Of a DNA stretch of 64,000 nucleotides, positions 26,459-35,240 are shown piece after piece. The DNA lies in contig NZ_KB894099.1 in the NCBI RefSeq assembly GCF_000374305.1, positions 62,001 through 126,000 on the forward strand, in the 5' to 3' direction. The stretch's first letter is position 1. Each line of letters begins with the position of its first letter. Position numbers and translations under genes: made by a program. Below the pieces are notes generated by a model. That model was given only the letters and a program-made list of their open reading frames with translations, was not told the origin of the DNA and did not search any database. The DNA comes from Actinomadura flavalba DSM 45200. Its GTDB lineage: Bacteria; Actinomycetota; Actinomycetes; Streptosporangiales; Streptosporangiaceae.

Positions 26459-27201
26459 AGGAACTGCTCACCGTCACGGATCTGAGTTCGGGGTACGGGG
26501 CGGTGCCGGTCGTGCGGTCGGTGGACTTCACCGTCCACGCGGGCGAGGTGTTCGCGATCGTCGGCGGCAACGGCGCCGGAAAGACGACGCTCCTCAGCAC
26601 GGTCTCCGGCCTGCTGCGGCCGACGGCCGGGTCGGTGCGGCTCGCGGGGACCGACGTCACGGGGTGGGCGCCGGAGCGGATCGTGCCGCTCGGGCTCGTG
26701 CACATCCCCGAGGGACGGCGGCTGTTCACCGGGCTGACGGTGGCGGAGCATCTGCGGCTCGGGCTGTGGAACGTCCCGGGCGGGCGTTCCGTCGAGCGGG
26801 CGCGCACCGAACGGGTCGTGGACCTGTTCCCGGTGCTGGGCGAGAGGATGGACGCCTACGCCGAGGTGCTGAGCGGCGGGGAACAGCAGATGCTGGCGAT
26901 CGGGCAGGCGCTGATGCGCGAGCCTCGGGTGCTGCTGCTGGACGAGCCGTCGATCGGGCTCGCGCCGGTGATCGTCCGGCGGGTGTTCGCGGCGGTGGAC
27001 CGGCTGCGCGCCGAGGGGCTGGCGGTGGTGCTCGTGGAGCAGCGGGTCGGGCAGGCGCTGGAGCTGGCCGACCGGGGTCTCGTGCTGCGGCACGGCCGGG
27101 TGGCGGCGACGGGCACGCCCGCCGAGCTGGCGGACGGTTCCGCGCTGCGCACGGCGTACCTGGGCGCGGCGGCCGGGCGGACGACCGAGGAGGGGCGATG
27201 A
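26455..27201 (+). CDS. LivF-type ABC transporter ATPase
   Basis: 248 aa. Walker A GGNGAGKTT, the LivF-specific LVHIPEGRRLFTGLTVAEHL, signature LSGGEQQ, Walker B LLLLDEPSIGL and VVLVEQRV at the switch position (a Gln in place of the usual His, as in LivF). It forms the second ATPase of the importer with the fused LivG domain. The ATG at 26455 shares ATGA with the upstream stop, and its own stop shares ATGA with the ligase start. Confidence 0.9.
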
Positions 27202-28802
27202 GCTGGTGGGGTCCGGAGGTGCCGGAGGCGGCCGACTGCGTGCTCGCGGAACTGCTGACCCGCCGGGCGGCCGAGCATCCCGACCGCGTCTACGCGGTCT
27301 TCGAGGACGGGTCGGAGTGGACCTACGCCGCGACGCTGGCCGAGGCCGAACGCGTCGCGGCGGGGCTGCACGCGCTCGGGGTGCGCCCGGGCGACCGGGT
27401 GGTGGCGTGGCTGCCGAACGGGCCGGACGCGCTGCGCGTCTGGTTCGGCGCGAACCTCGCCGGGGCGACGCTGGTGCCGCTGAACACCGCGTACCGGGGA
27501 CGGCTGCTGGAGCACGCGGTCGGGCTGTCGGGGGCGCGGGTGGCGGTCGTGCACGCCGACCTGGCCGGGCGCCTGGCCGACGTGTCCACGGGTGCCCTGG
27601 AGCATGTCGTGGTGCTCGGCGGCGACGCGTCCCCGGTGCCGGGCGTCGCCGTGTCGGGGCCGGAGATGCTGGCCGCGCCCGCGCCGGGGTTCCGTGGGGA
27701 GACGCCGGAGCCGTGGGACGCGTACGCGGTGATCCTGACGTCCGGGACGACGGGCCCGTCGAAGGGCGTGGTGTGCTCGTACGTGCAGCTCGCGGCGTGC
27801 GCGCGGGCGGCGTTCGGAGACTGTTTCGGGCCCGGCGACCGGTACATGGTGAATCTGCCGCTGTTCCACGCGGGCGGCACGATCGGCACGTACGCGGCGT
27901 TGCTGCTGGGCGGCGGGATCAGCCTGGTGGGCGCGTTCGACACCGAGCGGTTCTGGCCCGCCGTCCGCGCCACCGGCACCACGCACGTCACGCTGCTCGG
28001 CGTGGTGGCGACGTTCCTGGCGAAGCGCCCGCCGTCCCCGGCCGACCGCGCGCATCCGCTCCGGCGCGTGTTCATGGTGCCGCTCGTGGACGACGCGGCG
28101 GAGTTCGCCGCGCGCTTCGGCGTCGAGGTCGTCGCGATGTTCAACATGACCGAGGTGTCCATTCCGATCATCTCGGGCCCCGATCCCGGCGTTCCGGGCA
28201 CGTCCGGGCGGCTGCGTCCAGGCGTCGAGGCCCGCGTCGTGGACGAGCACGACCGCCCGGTGCCGGACGGCCGCGTCGGCGAACTCGTGCTGCGCACCGA
28301 CCAGCCGTGGGCGCTGAACTCCGGCTACCTCGGCATGCCCGAGGCGACGGCCCGCGCGTGGCGCAACGGCTGGTTCCACACCGGCGACGCGTTCCGCACG
28401 GTGGACGGCGAGTACTTCTTCGTCGACCGCATGGGCGACACGATCCGGCGGCGCGGCGAGAACATCTCCTCGGCCGAGGTCGAGGCCGAGCTGCTCGCGC
28501 ATCCGGCGGTGCGGGAGGCCGCCGTCGTCGCGGTGCCGAGCCCGCTGGGCGAGGACGACGTCCTGGCGGTCGCGGCGCCGGTCGAGGGCGCCACGATCGA
28601 CCCGGCCGAGCTGCTGCGGTTCCTGATCCCCCGCATGGCGCACTTCATGGTGCCCCGGTACGTCCGCGTCGTCCCCGAGCTGCCGCACACCCCGACCAAC
28701 AAGGTCGAGAAGCACCGGCTCCGTGCCGAGGGCGTCACCCCCGGCACGGTCGACCGCGAGGCCCTGGGCGTCCGCGTCCGCCGCGACCGCATCGGCCCCT
28801 GA
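27198..28802 (+). CDS. ATP-dependent acyl-CoA ligase (CaiC-like AMP-forming)
   Basis: 534 aa of the ANL superfamily. The P-loop LTSGTTGPSKG is at 180-190, the A5-type motif is VVAMFNMTEVS, A7 is GWFHTGD, A8 is DRMGDTIRRRGENISSAEVE, and the catalytic lysine is in PTNKVEKHRLR near the end. It resembles crotonobetaine/carnitine-CoA and cyclohexanecarboxylate-type ligases. Co-transcription with the importer suggests that it traps the imported acid as a CoA thioester. The substrate is unknown. It converges with the TetR gene, with 6 bp between stops. Confidence 0.88.
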   Translation: MSWWGPEVPEAADCVLAELLTRRAAEHPDRVYAVFEDGSEWTYAATLAEAERVAAGLHALGVRPGDRVVAWLPNGPDALRVWFGANLAGATLVPLNTAYRGRLLEHAVGLSGARVAVVHADLAGRLADVSTGALEHVVVLGGDASPVPGVAVSGPEMLAAPAPGFRGETPEPWDAYAVILTSGTTGPSKGVVCSYVQLAACARAAFGDCFGPGDRYMVNLPLFHAGGTIGTYAALLLGGGISLVGAFDTERFWPAVRATGTTHVTLLGVVATFLAKRPPSPADRAHPLRRVFMVPLVDDAAEFAARFGVEVVAMFNMTEVSIPIISGPDPGVPGTSGRLRPGVEARVVDEHDRPVPDGRVGELVLRTDQPWALNSGYLGMPEATARAWRNGWFHTGDAFRTVDGEYFFVDRMGDTIRRRGENISSAEVEAELLAHPAVREAAVVAVPSPLGEDDVLAVAAPVEGATIDPAELLRFLIPRMAHFMVPRYVRVVPELPHTPTNKVEKHRLRAEGVTPGTVDREALGVRVRRDRIGP

Positions 28803-28808
28803 TCGGAG

Positions 28809-29441
28809 TCAGGGCCGGGGGTCGGCGCCGGCGAGCTGGAGCGCGAGGAAGGCGTAGTGGTCGGCGAGCTGCGCGGCGCTGAGGGAGCGCGCGGGACGGA
28901 ACCACTGCCCGGCGTTGATGCACATGTCGAGGATGGCCTTGGCCACGATGTCGACGGGGACCGGCGCGGGCCGGTCGTCCAGCCGGAAGGCGCCGGTGGC
29001 CAGGCCGCGTTCCAGCGTGCGCTCGAAGAGGCGGCGGACGCGGCGCTGCGCGTCGAGCACTTCGCGGGCCTGCTCGGGCGGCAGGTGGCGCCACTCGGTG
29101 CGGGCGACGATGCCCTCGACGCGGCGCTCGGTGTGGAAGCGGGTGACGGCGCGGACCAGTTCGGCGAGCTGGCGTTCGGGACGGTCCCCGGCGCCCAGCA
29201 GCGCGTCCTCCAGGGCGCGTTCGGAGTCCTCGTGGGCGCGGGTCAGGATCGCGTAGAGGACTTCCTCCTTGGACGCGTAGTGGTTGTACAGCGAGCCCGC
29301 CGTGACCCCGCACGCGGCGGTGATCTTGCGGACGCTGCTGGCGGGGAAGCCCTCCTCGTAGAAGAGGCGGGCGGCCTCGTCGAGGATGCGGCGGCGCATC
29401 GCGGTGCCGTCGGCGGTCGTCCGGGATCGTGTGCTGGTCAC
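28809..29441 (-). CDS. TetR-family regulator of the catabolic island
   Basis: 210 aa. The HTH is at about residues 17-62: RRRILDEAARLFYEEG, SSVRKITAACGVTAGSLYNHY, with a C-terminal FadR/KstR2-like helical ligand domain (DMCINAGQWFRP near its end). It lies between the two operons. Its ATG is 20 bp from the perfect palindrome at 29462-29473. The shared palindromes suggest repression of both operons, with relief by an acyl-CoA or related intermediate; this is inferred from family behaviour. Confidence 0.87.
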   Translation of the reverse strand: MTSTRSRTTADGTAMRRRILDEAARLFYEEGFPASSVRKITAACGVTAGSLYNHYASKEEVLYAILTRAHEDSERALEDALLGAGDRPERQLAELVRAVTRFHTERRVEGIVARTEWRHLPPEQAREVLDAQRRVRRLFERTLERGLATGAFRLDDRPAPVPVDIVAKAILDMCINAGQWFRPARSLSAAQLADHYAFLALQLAGADPRP

Positions 29442-29461
29442 GCTTCGACGCTATCACCGCG

Positions 29462-29473
29462 ATGAACGTTCAT
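29462..29473. promoter_or_regulatory. Perfect operator palindrome ATGAACGTTCAT
   Basis: A 12-bp perfect palindrome, 20 bp upstream of the TetR start and directly upstream of the -35 (TTGACC, 29473-29478) of the divergent operon. It is suited to autoregulation. Confidence 0.7.
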
Positions 29474-29499
29474 TGACCTGAAACGACGCGCTCTGATAA

Positions 29500-29511
29500 A
29501 CAAACGTTTGT
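29500..29511. promoter_or_regulatory. Perfect operator palindrome ACAAACGTTTGT
   Basis: A 12-bp perfect palindrome sharing the AACGTT core with the other two sites. It overlaps the last base of the predicted -10 (GATAAA, 29495-29500; 16 bp from the -35) and covers the expected transcription start of the seven-gene operon. The ATG follows 21 bp later. Confidence 0.7.
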
Positions 29512-29532
29512 ACACACCTGAAGGGGGCGCGC

Positions 29533-30492
29533 ATGGGCAGACCGGTCATCGACGTCTGCGAGGTCGCCTACGACACCGAGTGCTGGCGCGCATACCTGGG
29601 CGCGCTGGCCGCGCGGGCGCCGCGCTACCTCGTGCTGTTCGCCGGACGCCTCGCCGCGCTCACCGCAGGCTCCGCCGCCGAGGTCGCCGCCGGAGCGGTA
29701 CGCGACCCGGCCGCCACGGCCGACCGCCTCGCCGCCGCCCTCGGACGCGACTTCGACATCGACCGCCACGTCGAGGCCCGCGCCGCGAGCGGCGTGACGC
29801 GCCAGATCCTGCACGGCGGCCCGTGGCCCGTCGCGGGCGGCACGGTCAACGACCGCGTCGCCGCGCTCGTGGCCCGCCACCCCGACCGGCTCGGCCTGTG
29901 GGCGGGGATCTCCCTGGCCGACCCCGACGCCGCGCTCACCGAGGCCCGCCGCGCGCTCGACGTCTCCGGCGCGTCCGGGCTGTCGGTGATCCCCTTCCTG
30001 GACGGCGCCGACCCCTCCGCTCCCGAGCACGACCGGCTGTGGCGCCTGGCCGCCGACCGGGACGTCCCGGTCTGGGTGCACTGCGGGCAGCACTTCCGCC
30101 GCGACGTCCCCTTCGACGTGTCCGCGCCCCGCGTCCTCGACCGCGTCGCCGGAGCGCACCCCGGCCTCACGCTCGTCGCGGGCCACGGCGGCTGGCCTTG
30201 GGTCGCGGAAATGCTCGCCGTCGTCCAGCGGCACCCCCGCGTCTACCTGGAGTTCTCGTCCCACCGGCCCGCCCGCATGGCCGTCCCGGGCTCGGGCTGG
30301 GAACCCCTGCTGGCGCTCGGCGGCACCATCGCCCGCTCCCGCGTCCTGTTCGGCTCGACGAGCTGGACCCAGGCCGCCGGACCCGCCGACCTGGCCGCCG
30401 AGGTCGCCGGACTGGGCCTCCCCGACGACGTCGTCGGCGCCTGGCTCCACGACAACGCCGCGCGCCTCCTCGGCACGGGACGGGCCGCGTGA
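29533..30492 (+). CDS. Amidohydrolase-2-like TIM-barrel protein with altered metal site
   Basis: 319 aa with the ACMSD-type amidohydrolase_2 fold: ASGVTRQILHGGPWP, RLGLWAGISLADPDAAL, VWVHCGQHF and LVAGHGGWPWVAEM. Typical members begin with a strand carrying HxH, but here the matching N-terminus is VIDVCEV with no histidine. The late FGSD metal aspartate is replaced by FGSTSW. The two middle histidines remain. It may therefore act without the usual metal centre or have another role. It is the first gene of the operon; AAGGGG precedes the ATG. Confidence 0.75.
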   Translation: MGRPVIDVCEVAYDTECWRAYLGALAARAPRYLVLFAGRLAALTAGSAAEVAAGAVRDPAATADRLAAALGRDFDIDRHVEARAASGVTRQILHGGPWPVAGGTVNDRVAALVARHPDRLGLWAGISLADPDAALTEARRALDVSGASGLSVIPFLDGADPSAPEHDRLWRLAADRDVPVWVHCGQHFRRDVPFDVSAPRVLDRVAGAHPGLTLVAGHGGWPWVAEMLAVVQRHPRVYLEFSSHRPARMAVPGSGWEPLLALGGTIARSRVLFGSTSWTQAAGPADLAAEVAGLGLPDDVVGAWLHDNAARLLGTGRAA

Positions 30493-31220
30493 ACGGGCGC
30501 CGGGTCCTCGTCACCGGAGCGGCGGGCGGCATCGGGCGGGCCATCGTCGCGGACCTGCTGCTGCGGGGCGCGGCGGTGCTGGCCACCGACGTCGACGCCG
30601 ACGGGTGCGCACGGCTGCGCGGCCGGTTCCCCGGCGAGCCGATCCACGTCGTGCCGCTCGACCTCACCGCCCCCGGGGCGCCCCGCCGCCTCGTCGCGGA
30701 GGCCGCCGACCGGCTGGGCGGCCTCGACGGGCTCGTCAACAACGCCGGCGTCGAGCACCGCGCCCCGCTGGACGAGCACAGCACCGCCGACTGGGCCCGC
30801 GTCCACGACATCAACCTCACCGCGCCGTTCCGGCTGGCCCGCGCGGCGGCGCCCGTCCTGGCCGGGCAGCCGGGCGCGGCGATCGTGAACGTGTGCTCGA
30901 TCGCGGTGACCGGCTTCGCCGGGCAGGCCGCCTACGACGCCAGCAAGGGCGGGCTGCTCAGCCTGACCCGGGCGCTGGCCGTCGAGCTGGGGCCGCGCGG
31001 CGTCCGCGCCAACGCCGTCTGCCCCGGGTTCATCGACACGCCGATGCTCGACGCGGGCGGGCTGCGGGAGCTGGCGGAGAAGGTCGCCGCCCGGCTGCCG
31101 CTCGGCCGGTGCGGGCATCCGGAGGACGTCGCGGCGGCGGTCGGCTGGCTGCTGCGCGCGGAGGCGGGCTACATCACCGGCCAGGCACTGTTCGTCGACG
31201 GAGGGATGGTCAGAGCGTGA
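30489..31220 (+). CDS. Short-chain dehydrogenase/reductase, operon copy 1
   Basis: 243 aa, classical SDR: cofactor motif TGAAGGIG (about residues 10-17), NNAG, catalytic Ser in VNVCSIAVTG and YxxxK in AAYDASKGG, followed by PGFIDTPM. Asp at the end of the second strand (ATDVDADG) suggests NAD(H) preference. The GTG start shares GTGA with the upstream stop. It probably oxidises a hydroxy or hydroxyacyl-CoA intermediate. Confidence 0.88.
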   Translation: MNGRRVLVTGAAGGIGRAIVADLLLRGAAVLATDVDADGCARLRGRFPGEPIHVVPLDLTAPGAPRRLVAEAADRLGGLDGLVNNAGVEHRAPLDEHSTADWARVHDINLTAPFRLARAAAPVLAGQPGAAIVNVCSIAVTGFAGQAAYDASKGGLLSLTRALAVELGPRGVRANAVCPGFIDTPMLDAGGLRELAEKVAARLPLGRCGHPEDVAAAVGWLLRAEAGYITGQALFVDGGMVRA

Positions 31221-32026
31221 CGGACCGACAGGAGAACACACCGCTGCTGGTCACCCGGCCCGCGCCGGGCGTGCTGTGGCTGACGCTGAACCGCCCGCAC
31301 CGGCGCAACGCGCTGGACCGGGCGCTCGGAGAGGAACTGCTGCACGCCCTGGAACGCGCCGGGACCGACCCGTCCGCGCGGGTCGTCGTCCTGACGGGCG
31401 CGGGCACCGCGTTCTGCGGCGGCGACGACCTGGACGCCGTCGCCGAGCACCTGGCCGGGGACCGCACCCGCTCACCGGTGCTCGGCGACACCGCCGACCC
31501 GATCTACCTGCGGATCGTCGAGGCGATCGTCACCGCGCCGCAGCCCGTGATCGCGGCCGTCAACGGCGCCGCCGCCGGGGCCGGGACGGAACTGGTGTGC
31601 GCCGCCGACCTGCGCATCGCCGCGAGCACCGCCCGCATCGGCAGTTGCCTGCTGAACGTCGCGCAGGCCGGGACGGCGGTGATGCTCGCCCGCGTCGTCG
31701 GCGCGGTGCGCGCGACGGAGATCTTCCTGTCCGGCGGGCTGCTCGACGCCGCCGAGGCCGAACGCCTCGGCATCTACGGACGCGTCGTCCCCCCTGACGA
31801 CCTCGAAGCGGTCGTGCTCGCGGAGGCGCGGCGGCTCGCGGCGGCGCCGACCCGCGCGATCGGGCTCTACAAGGAGCTGCGCGAACGCGTGTACGGCCAG
31901 CCGCTGGAACAGGCGCTGCGGCTCCAGAACGCCGCCCACATCCGCAACAACCGGGAGGTCGCGGACGCCGTCGAGGGCGCCCGCGCCTTCGTCGAGAAGC
32001 GCGACCCCGAGTTCACCGGCCGCTGA
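31217..32026 (+). CDS. Enoyl-CoA hydratase/isomerase family protein, atypical active site
   Basis: 269 aa crotonase fold. The CoA-binding and oxyanion segment FCGGDDLDAVAEHL and the helix AAVNGAAAGAGTELVCAADLRIA are present, with the first catalytic-type Glu in GTEL. The second Glu of hydratases (PE motif) is not seen in RIGSCLLNVAQAG, so the reaction may be isomerisation, hydrolysis or ring cleavage. The start GTG forms a GTGA overlap with the SDR. Confidence 0.83.
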   Translation: MTDRQENTPLLVTRPAPGVLWLTLNRPHRRNALDRALGEELLHALERAGTDPSARVVVLTGAGTAFCGGDDLDAVAEHLAGDRTRSPVLGDTADPIYLRIVEAIVTAPQPVIAAVNGAAAGAGTELVCAADLRIAASTARIGSCLLNVAQAGTAVMLARVVGAVRATEIFLSGGLLDAAEAERLGIYGRVVPPDDLEAVVLAEARRLAAAPTRAIGLYKELRERVYGQPLEQALRLQNAAHIRNNREVADAVEGARAFVEKRDPEFTGR

Positions 32027-32035
32027 GGAGGCATC

Positions 32036-32815
32036 ATGAACGACACCATGACCCGTGACGAGGTGTTCGGCGGGCTCGACGGCCGGGTCGTCCTCGTGAC
32101 CGGCGCGGCGAGCGGCATCGGCGCGGCCTCCGCCCGGCTGTTCCGCGCCATGGGCGCCACCGTCGTCGGCGCCGACCTGACGCCCGGCGACGGCATCCTG
32201 CCCGCCGACGTCTCCGACCCCGAGCAGGTCGCCGAACTCGTGGAGATCGTCGTCGCCCGGCACGGACGCCTGGACGTCGTGCACGGCAACGCGGGCGTCA
32301 ACGTCCCGGGCCGCCCGCACAGCATCACCGACGACGACTACCGCACAGTGATGGGCGTCTGCTGCGACGCCAACTTCTACCTGGTGCGGTCGGCCGTGCC
32401 GCACATGCGCCGGGACGGCGGCGTGTTCGTGTTCACGTCGTCGATGTGCGGGGTGGCGGCGACGCCCCGCTCCCCCGTCTACAACATGGCCAAGCACGCG
32501 CTCGTCGGCCTCGCCCGCTCGGTCGCCGTCGACTACGGTGCGCAGGGCATCCGCGCGGTCGCGCTCGTCACCGGCCCGACGCACACCGGCATGGTGGACG
32601 AGCTGTGGCCGCCCGGCCCGCTGCGCGACTCGCTGATCGCGAGCACCGCCGTCGGACGGCTCGGGACGCCCGAGGAGATCGCCCGCGCCGCCGTCTTCGC
32701 GGCCCTGCCCGGCAGCTCGTTCCTCACCGGCGCCTGCCTCACGGTGGACGGCGGCGCGACGGCGGGCTGGAACGAGATGGCGCGGTCGATGCTCACGTTG
32801 AAGGCCGCGACGTGA
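32036..32815 (+). CDS. Short-chain dehydrogenase/reductase, operon copy 2
   Basis: 259 aa. TGAASGIGAASA cofactor loop, HGNAGVN in place of NNAG, catalytic Ser in FTSSMCGV and YxxxK in VYNMAKHAL. The VVGADLTPGDG strand end suggests NAD(H). The C-terminal FLTGACLTVDGGATAGW is typical of the family. GGAGG lies upstream of the ATG, with a 9-bp gap to the crotonase stop. Two SDRs in one operon suggest two oxidation steps. Confidence 0.87.
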   Translation: MNDTMTRDEVFGGLDGRVVLVTGAASGIGAASARLFRAMGATVVGADLTPGDGILPADVSDPEQVAELVEIVVARHGRLDVVHGNAGVNVPGRPHSITDDDYRTVMGVCCDANFYLVRSAVPHMRRDGGVFVFTSSMCGVAATPRSPVYNMAKHALVGLARSVAVDYGAQGIRAVALVTGPTHTGMVDELWPPGPLRDSLIASTAVGRLGTPEEIARAAVFAALPGSSFLTGACLTVDGGATAGWNEMARSMLTLKAAT

Positions 32816-34419
32816 CCGGGTCCGCGTACGTCGACGCCGACGTGGAGACGCCGATGCGCGACGGCGTCGTCCTGCGCGGCGACCTGTGGCGCCCGCCGGA
32901 CCCGGCGCCGGTCGTGGTGTTCCGGACGCCGTACGGGCGCCGCCTGATCAGCTCGGACACGCTCCGGCCCCGGCACTGCCCGGAGGCGGGCTTCGCCGCG
33001 CTCGTCCAGGACACGCGGGGCCGCTTCGCGTCCGGCGGCGCGTGGCGTCCGGTGATGTGGGAGCAGGAGGCCGAGGACACCCACGACACCGTGGAGTGGG
33101 CGGCGGCGCAGCCCTGGTGCGACGGGAACGTGTTCCTCGCGGGGACGTCGTACGTCGGCATCGTCGCCTGGCTCGGCGCCGCGCTGCGCCCGCCGCACCT
33201 GCGCGGCATCGCCCCCGCCATGACGACCACGGCGGCCGCGGACGCGCGCGACACCGGCGGCGCGCTGCGGCTGGACCACCTCGTCGGCTGGCTGGCGTAC
33301 ATGGCCGCCGACTGGCTCGCCCGGCAGGGCGCCGACGCCGACCCCGCGCTCGCCGCGCGGGTCGCCGCGCTGATCCACGACCCGGAGGCGGCGATGCGGC
33401 GGCTGCCGCTGGGGACGATGCCGGAACTGGACCTGCCGGGGTTCCCGCTGCGGATCGCGGACGTGCTGGACGGACGCGTCCGCGCCCTGCCCGACTGGGA
33501 CCACGCCGACGTCGAGGTCCCCACCCTGTCCGTGACCGGCTGGTACGACGTGTACGCGACCGCGACGATCGAGGGCCACCTCGCGATGCGGCGGGAACAC
33601 CCGGAACTGCGGCACGAACTGATCGTCGGGCCCTGGGCGCACACCGGCGCGCTCACCCACCTCCAGGGCGAGGTGAACTTCGGCGTCGCGGCCTCGGCGG
33701 CGGCGGCCCGGCTGCCGGGGCGGCACCTGGAGTTCTTCCGCCGGTGCCTCGACGGCGGCGGCGACGACGCGCCCGTCCGGTACTTCCTCATGGGCGCGGA
33801 CGCCTGGCGCACCGCCGAGCGGTGGCCGCCGCCCGGTGACCCGTACGTCCTGCACCTGGCGGACGGCGAGCCCGGACGGCTCACCCCCGAACCGCCCGCC
33901 GAGGGGGCGACGGCGCGCCTCCGGCACGATCCGGGCGATCCCGTGCCGAGCCACGGCGGACGCGTCCTGCACCTCGGACGCCTCGTCCCCGGCCCGCTCG
34001 ACCTGCGGGCCGTGGCGGCGCGGCCCGACGTCCTGCTCTACCTAGGTGACCCGCTCGACGACGACATGGACGTGATCGGGCCCGTCCGGCTGGAGCTGGA
34101 CGTCGTCAGCGACGCGGCGAGCGCCGACGTCGTCGCCCGCCTGGTGGACCGGTGGCCGGACGGGCGCATCCTGCCGGTCTGCGAGGGCGTGGTGCGGTTC
34201 GGCCGCGCGACGGGACCTCGCGTCGAGATCGACCTCGGCCACACCGCGCAGCGCTTCCGGGCCGGGCACCGGATCGGGGTGCTGCTCGCGGGCAGCAGCT
34301 TCCCCCATTTCGACCGCAACCAGGGGACGGGCGAGTCCCCCGCCACCGCCGCGCTGGGACGTCCGTCCACCCAGGTCGTGCGCGGCGGCACGCTGACCCT
34401 CCGACGGGGAGAACCATGA
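32812..34419 (+). CDS. CocE/NonD-family hydrolase (X-Pro dipeptidyl-peptidase-like esterase)
   Basis: 535 aa. The alpha/beta-hydrolase part has nucleophile Ser113 in AGTSYVG, an Asp in the GWYDVY region and His in GPWAHTG. The C-terminal jelly-roll is of the PepX_C type (ADVVARLVDRWPDGR, IDLGHTAQRFRAGHRIGVLL). Known relatives hydrolyse cocaine and other esters, or acylamides. No signal peptide is present, so it acts in the cytoplasm. It has a GTGA overlap upstream and ATGA downstream. It may release the acid that the ligase activates. Confidence 0.85.
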   Translation: MTGSAYVDADVETPMRDGVVLRGDLWRPPDPAPVVVFRTPYGRRLISSDTLRPRHCPEAGFAALVQDTRGRFASGGAWRPVMWEQEAEDTHDTVEWAAAQPWCDGNVFLAGTSYVGIVAWLGAALRPPHLRGIAPAMTTTAAADARDTGGALRLDHLVGWLAYMAADWLARQGADADPALAARVAALIHDPEAAMRRLPLGTMPELDLPGFPLRIADVLDGRVRALPDWDHADVEVPTLSVTGWYDVYATATIEGHLAMRREHPELRHELIVGPWAHTGALTHLQGEVNFGVAASAAAARLPGRHLEFFRRCLDGGGDDAPVRYFLMGADAWRTAERWPPPGDPYVLHLADGEPGRLTPEPPAEGATARLRHDPGDPVPSHGGRVLHLGRLVPGPLDLRAVAARPDVLLYLGDPLDDDMDVIGPVRLELDVVSDAASADVVARLVDRWPDGRILPVCEGVVRFGRATGPRVEIDLGHTAQRFRAGHRIGVLLAGSSFPHFDRNQGTGESPATAALGRPSTQVVRGGTLTLRRGEP

Positions 34420-35240
34420 CGCTCACGCATCGGACGCTCGACCGGCCCGGCTGCACGCTCCACTACCGGATCGGCGGCCCGCGCGACGGCGTGCCCGTCG
34501 TCTTCAGCCACGGCGCCACGATGGACCACCGCACCTGGGAACCGCAGGCCGAGGTGTTCGCCGCGCGGTACCGCGTGCTGGTGTGGGACGTCCGGGGGCA
34601 CGGCGACTCGACGCCCAACCGCGACCCGTGGACGCTGGCGGCGGCCGCGGACGACCTGCTCGCGCTCCTGGACCACGAAGGGATCGAGCGCGCGGTGCTC
34701 GTCGGGCAGTCGATGGGGGGCAACCTCTCCCAGGAGATCGTCTTCCGCCACCCCGAGCGGGCGGCGGCGCTCGTGGCGCTGGGCTGCGCGGGGAACACGC
34801 TGCCGATCAGCCGCTGGGAGCGGCTCCAGATCCGCGCGGTGCTCCGCACGCTGCCGCTGTTCCCGCGCGGCCTGCTGATGAGCCAGCAGGTGCGCGCGTC
34901 GGCGCGGGACGCCGGCGTCCGCGCCTACGTGCGGGACGCGGCGGGCCGGATGGAGCACCGCGACATGGTCGCGGTCATGGCGAGCCTGGTCGGCGCGCTG
35001 CACCCCGAGCCCGGCTACCGGATCGAGCTGCCCGAGCTGCTGCTGCGCGGCGAGCACGACCGGCTCGGCAACGCCCGCCGGATGATGCCCGTGTGGGCGG
35101 AGCGCGATCCGCTGGCGCGGTACGTCGTCGTCCCGGACGCGGCCCACCTCGCCAACCAGGACAATCCCGTCTTCTTCAATGAGACCGTGCTGGGCTTCCT
35201 CGCCGAACACGGCCTCGGCCCCTCGGAGGACCGATCATGA
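34416..35240 (+). CDS. Alpha/beta-fold hydrolase
   Basis: 274 aa. Oxyanion loop FSHGATMDH, nucleophile Ser99 in VGQSMGG, acid Asp in LRGEHDRLG and His in PDAAHLAN. The sequence type is that of ring-cleavage or carboxylester hydrolases (MhpC-like). It is linked by ATGA overlaps to the genes on both sides. The substrate is inferred only from context: an ester or C-C hydrolysis step in the island pathway. Confidence 0.85.
   Translation: MTLTHRTLDRPGCTLHYRIGGPRDGVPVVFSHGATMDHRTWEPQAEVFAARYRVLVWDVRGHGDSTPNRDPWTLAAAADDLLALLDHEGIERAVLVGQSMGGNLSQEIVFRHPERAAALVALGCAGNTLPISRWERLQIRAVLRTLPLFPRGLLMSQQVRASARDAGVRAYVRDAAGRMEHRDMVAVMASLVGALHPEPGYRIELPELLLRGEHDRLGNARRMMPVWAERDPLARYVVVPDAAHLANQDNPVFFNETVLGFLAEHGLGPSEDRS

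Noticed and set aside
29508..30488. Overlapping plus-strand frame upstream of the first SDR
   Set aside because: Arg/Pro-rich shadow of the amidohydrolase-like gene. The real SDR begins at GTG 30489.
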